DNA of 64,000 nucleotides. Origin: Chitinophagales bacterium. GTDB lineage: Bacteria; Bacteroidota; Bacteroidia; Chitinophagales; Saprospiraceae. Made by a program: the position numbers and the translations under genes. Location of the stretch: assembly GCA_017303475.1 (NCBI GenBank), contig JAFLBO010000024.1, positions 20,073 through 84,072 on the forward strand, read 5' to 3'. This document shows positions 62,141-64,000 of the stretch, in pieces. Numbering within the stretch: position 1 is the stretch's first letter; every line of letters starts with the position of its first letter. The notes under the pieces are model-generated. The model was not told the DNA's origin. It saw only the letters and a program-made list of their open reading frames with translations, and made no database searches.

Positions 62141-62593
62141 TTAGTATTCTTCATTCTTTTGATAGTAAATTATAGTTTGAAAGGAAAAAACTTCATTTTG
62201 AGCAACACCTTCAGATTTAAAATCAATCCTGATTTCTCCTTTTACCTGATAATTATTTCCCTCCATTCTTTGGAAATGTAATTTAATAACCTCGCATGCA
62301 TTATGTGCACTTCCAACGTAAATAGAGGCTTCTAAATCTTCATATTCCTGGCTTGAAATCTGCAAATTATCTAAATCATCGGGGTCAACCAAATGTAGAT
62401 TTAGCCATTCAATTACAATTTCTGTCTCTACTGGCTGTGATTCATAATTCAAACCTGAATTGAAGGGTGTTAATGGAATGGTTATTCGGTAAAAAAGTGT
62501 TTTTTCGAGTCCGGTAGTATCATTTTTAAACCAGTATTTTTCTGCACGCCCTTCTCGGGCTTGTGCTTTCTTTTGAAGATTTATTTTGTTCAT
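62141..62593 (-). CDS. unknown protein, AT-rich gene
   Basis: A 150-residue soluble protein with no signal peptide and no recognised domain (MNKINLQKKAQAREGRAEKY at the start, beta-rich centre with VEWLNLHLVDPDDLDNL-like strands, end YYQKNEEY). Codon use and base composition are clearly more AT-rich than in the rest of the window. Same strand and probably same transcript as the following gene (62672-63997). Confidence 0.65.
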   Translation of the reverse strand: MNKINLQKKAQAREGRAEKYWFKNDTTGLEKTLFYRITIPLTPFNSGLNYESQPVETEIVIEWLNLHLVDPDDLDNLQISSQEYEDLEASIYVGSAHNACEVIKLHFQRMEGNNYQVKGEIRIDFKSEGVAQNEVFSFQTIIYYQKNEEY

Positions 62594-62607
62594 GGTATGG
62601 TTATGGG

Positions 62608-62660
62608 AAACGTGAGCACTGCTTGCGTAGCCGCGCTTAGTCGGCTATGAAAAGTAGTGC
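62608..62660 (-). other. imperfect hairpin between the two AT-rich genes
   Basis: Arms GCACT-CTT-TAGCCG and CGGCTA-AAG-AGTGC with unpaired bases, 8-base centre CGCTTAGT. Right of it is CATAGTTAT, found again at about 62140-62150 after the next gene. Could be an intercistronic processing or terminator structure. Confidence 0.4.
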
Positions 62661-62671
62661 ATAGTTATATC

Positions 62672-63997
62672 TTATATTTGATTTATTTGATCCAATAGAG
62701 TTGGATGAAATTTATTGTAAGCGATATTACCACCATAGGCACTGTAGGGTATTTTGTCAAAATTTCGCCATGCCAAATTGGTAGCGTGTTTATACTTTTC
62801 AACATTTTCTTCTTGGTCTCCCCATTTTAGTTTGTCGGAAGGCATTAGCAATGTTTTTTCTAATTCTAACATTTGGAACTCCGCTTCTGGGTTCCAACCG
62901 TAGTCAAAATACTTTTTTAATAACCTATCAAGCGGTCGAACTTTTACTTTATCACTTAGAATGTCAGAGGAAGTGATCTCATATATACACTTTCCGATAC
63001 ACCTACATATATCTATTGATAAATTATTGATTTTTAACTCTACACCTACATCTAACCAATCAAGCATATTTTCTATTATATCATGAATCAATTTATGATT
63101 CAAGGTTGGTTCGTGGTCATCTTGATCATAATAATTATCAGGTATATTTGCAATTAACACTTCAACAAATCTATGGTAATAGAATAACCACATATGCCAC
63201 TCCGCTTTTTGATAAATAGATTCTCTAATCATTATATCAAAAAAGTGAATTGCAGTTTTCATTTTTGTATTTGAGAGTTCAAAATCGAATTGCTCTTCGA
63301 AGTTAGCACCCTTTAAAAATTGAGATTCTGTACTGTTCTGATTTTGCAACTCCCAAATTGCAACATTAGCAACTGGTCGCCAAACATAGTTAAACTCTGC
63401 TACTTTAATATCTGAAAACAAGGAATATAGGATTTCATTTTTCTCATCTAACTTATATTTCCCGCCTTCAACTAATTCAAGGGTGTTTTTTATTTCTCTG
63501 AAAAAATGATAATTTTTATTCTGCATAAGAATTTCAAGATACCTTTCAACCATGTGGCTGTAATCACCCCTTCTGGTATTGAGGCATTGAATTATTTTTG
63601 TGTAAAAATAAGGATCTACATTAACTGTATGGTTAATAAATACCTCATCATCTATAATCTCAAAAAGAACATTATTCGCATATGTCAGACGGGGAGTGTT
63701 TATCGCCTTGCTAAAAGCTCTATCTATTTCTTTTTGAGCCTGATGATCATATGGCTCTGCATGAACACTAATACCTTTAATGCGATTTAGATATACAGGT
63801 ATGTCTTCAATATGGTGCGCTCTAATTAGTTCAAGTAAATATGGATGCTCCATACTTAAATTTAACTTATTGTGTAACTGGTTAGCCTGCGGCGACCCGA
63901 TACTCTGGGATACCGCCAGATAAAACGGTATATAGTTCATTGAAAGGATTGAATTGGAGTTTACGGATTGTAGAGATAAAAGATTGAATACGGACAT
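62672..63997 (-). CDS. unknown protein, AT-rich, may continue past window edge
   Basis: A 441-residue frame with no recognised domain. The upstream frame stays open to the window edge, so Met at 63997 may be internal, or the start may be one of the inner Met residues (63940, MNYIPFYLAV, or 63853, MEHPYLLELI). The sequence is rich in Asn, Ile and Lys and mainly helical (YLEILMQNKNYHFF, WHMWLFYYHRFVEVLI). Composition suggests recent transfer relative to the neighbours. Together with 62141-62593 it could form a two-gene module of unknown role. Confidence 0.6.
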   Translation of the reverse strand: MSVFNLLSLQSVNSNSILSMNYIPFYLAVSQSIGSPQANQLHNKLNLSMEHPYLLELIRAHHIEDIPVYLNRIKGISVHAEPYDHQAQKEIDRAFSKAINTPRLTYANNVLFEIIDDEVFINHTVNVDPYFYTKIIQCLNTRRGDYSHMVERYLEILMQNKNYHFFREIKNTLELVEGGKYKLDEKNEILYSLFSDIKVAEFNYVWRPVANVAIWELQNQNSTESQFLKGANFEEQFDFELSNTKMKTAIHFFDIMIRESIYQKAEWHMWLFYYHRFVEVLIANIPDNYYDQDDHEPTLNHKLIHDIIENMLDWLDVGVELKINNLSIDICRCIGKCIYEITSSDILSDKVKVRPLDRLLKKYFDYGWNPEAEFQMLELEKTLLMPSDKLKWGDQEENVEKYKHATNLAWRNFDKIPYSAYGGNIAYNKFHPTLLDQINQI

Positions 63998-64000
63998 AGA

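Noticed and set aside
62594..62671. Integron attC site
   Set aside because: The bulged hairpin is suggestive, but the GTTRRRY and RYYYAAC core sites are not present in proper form and no integrase is in the window; kept only as a point to test.
1..64000. tRNA or rRNA genes
   Set aside because: No T-arm/acceptor patterns or rRNA segments were seen on either strand.

Overview
The window looks like a chromosomal stretch of a Bacteroidota bacterium, most likely of the Saprospiria (inference, no marker gene such as rRNA is present). The reasons are type IX secretion (T9SS) C-terminal sorting domains of both the A and the B class, a T9SS plug-type protein, a giant gliding-type adhesin, TAnnTTTG promoter elements instead of sigma70 -10 boxes, and many signal-peptide proteins of Bacteroidota type. 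No rRNA, tRNA, CRISPR array, prophage or classical insertion sequence was recognised.

Layout. 1-8.3 kb: end of an NTF2-like gene, a secreted FKBP isomerase, a secreted T9SS protein, then a leftward run of sirtuin, sensor kinase and HELSH-metalloprotein, and a Tat-exported sugar isomerase-like protein. 8.3-14.7 kb: a 2121-residue adhesin with about 18 disulfide-type repeats. 14.9-20.8 kb: panB with a long structured leader, a lipoprotein, an alpha-galactosidase, a PorV-like barrel and rfbC. 20.9-27.5 kb: a TetR-TolC-MFP-RND efflux operon with the operator lying inside the regulator promoter. 27.5-34.6 kb: panD, a SIMPL-domain protein, asnS, a small lipoprotein, a GxxExxY (PD-(D/E)XK-like) gene inside an inverted-repeat cassette, a FAD oxidoreductase and two paralogous secreted proteins. 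34.8-40.2 kb: a polysaccharide cluster (response regulator, pseudo-receiver/sugar transferase fusion, three glycosyltransferases). 40.2-48.1 kb: T9SS plug protein, pseudouridine synthase, DUF3089 lipoprotein and two tandem FG-GAP/ASPIC proteins. 48.4-59.7 kb: arginine deiminase, thioesterase, glycosyltransferase, a small basic protein, thrB, a Crp-type regulator, a GH20 hexosaminidase, an MFS protein and an acyl-CoA ligase. 59.8-64 kb: secreted and unknown proteins, the last two AT-rich.

The most unusual structure lies between the genes. Many spacers are built from short tandem words: 7-mers such as GATGAAC, CCAATGT and GGACGGT, a 9-mer CGCGGATGA and a 4-mer TGAG. They are arranged as very large palindromes that start at, or even supply, the neighbouring stop codons. 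One such inverted-repeat pair encloses the GxxExxY gene, and a second copy of the same ends without the gene lies 25 kb away, as expected for a small selfish element with a non-autonomous derivative. A second candidate novelty is the panB leader: promoter, two mini-ORFs starting MFMGL, a hairpin and an intrinsic terminator just ahead of panB.
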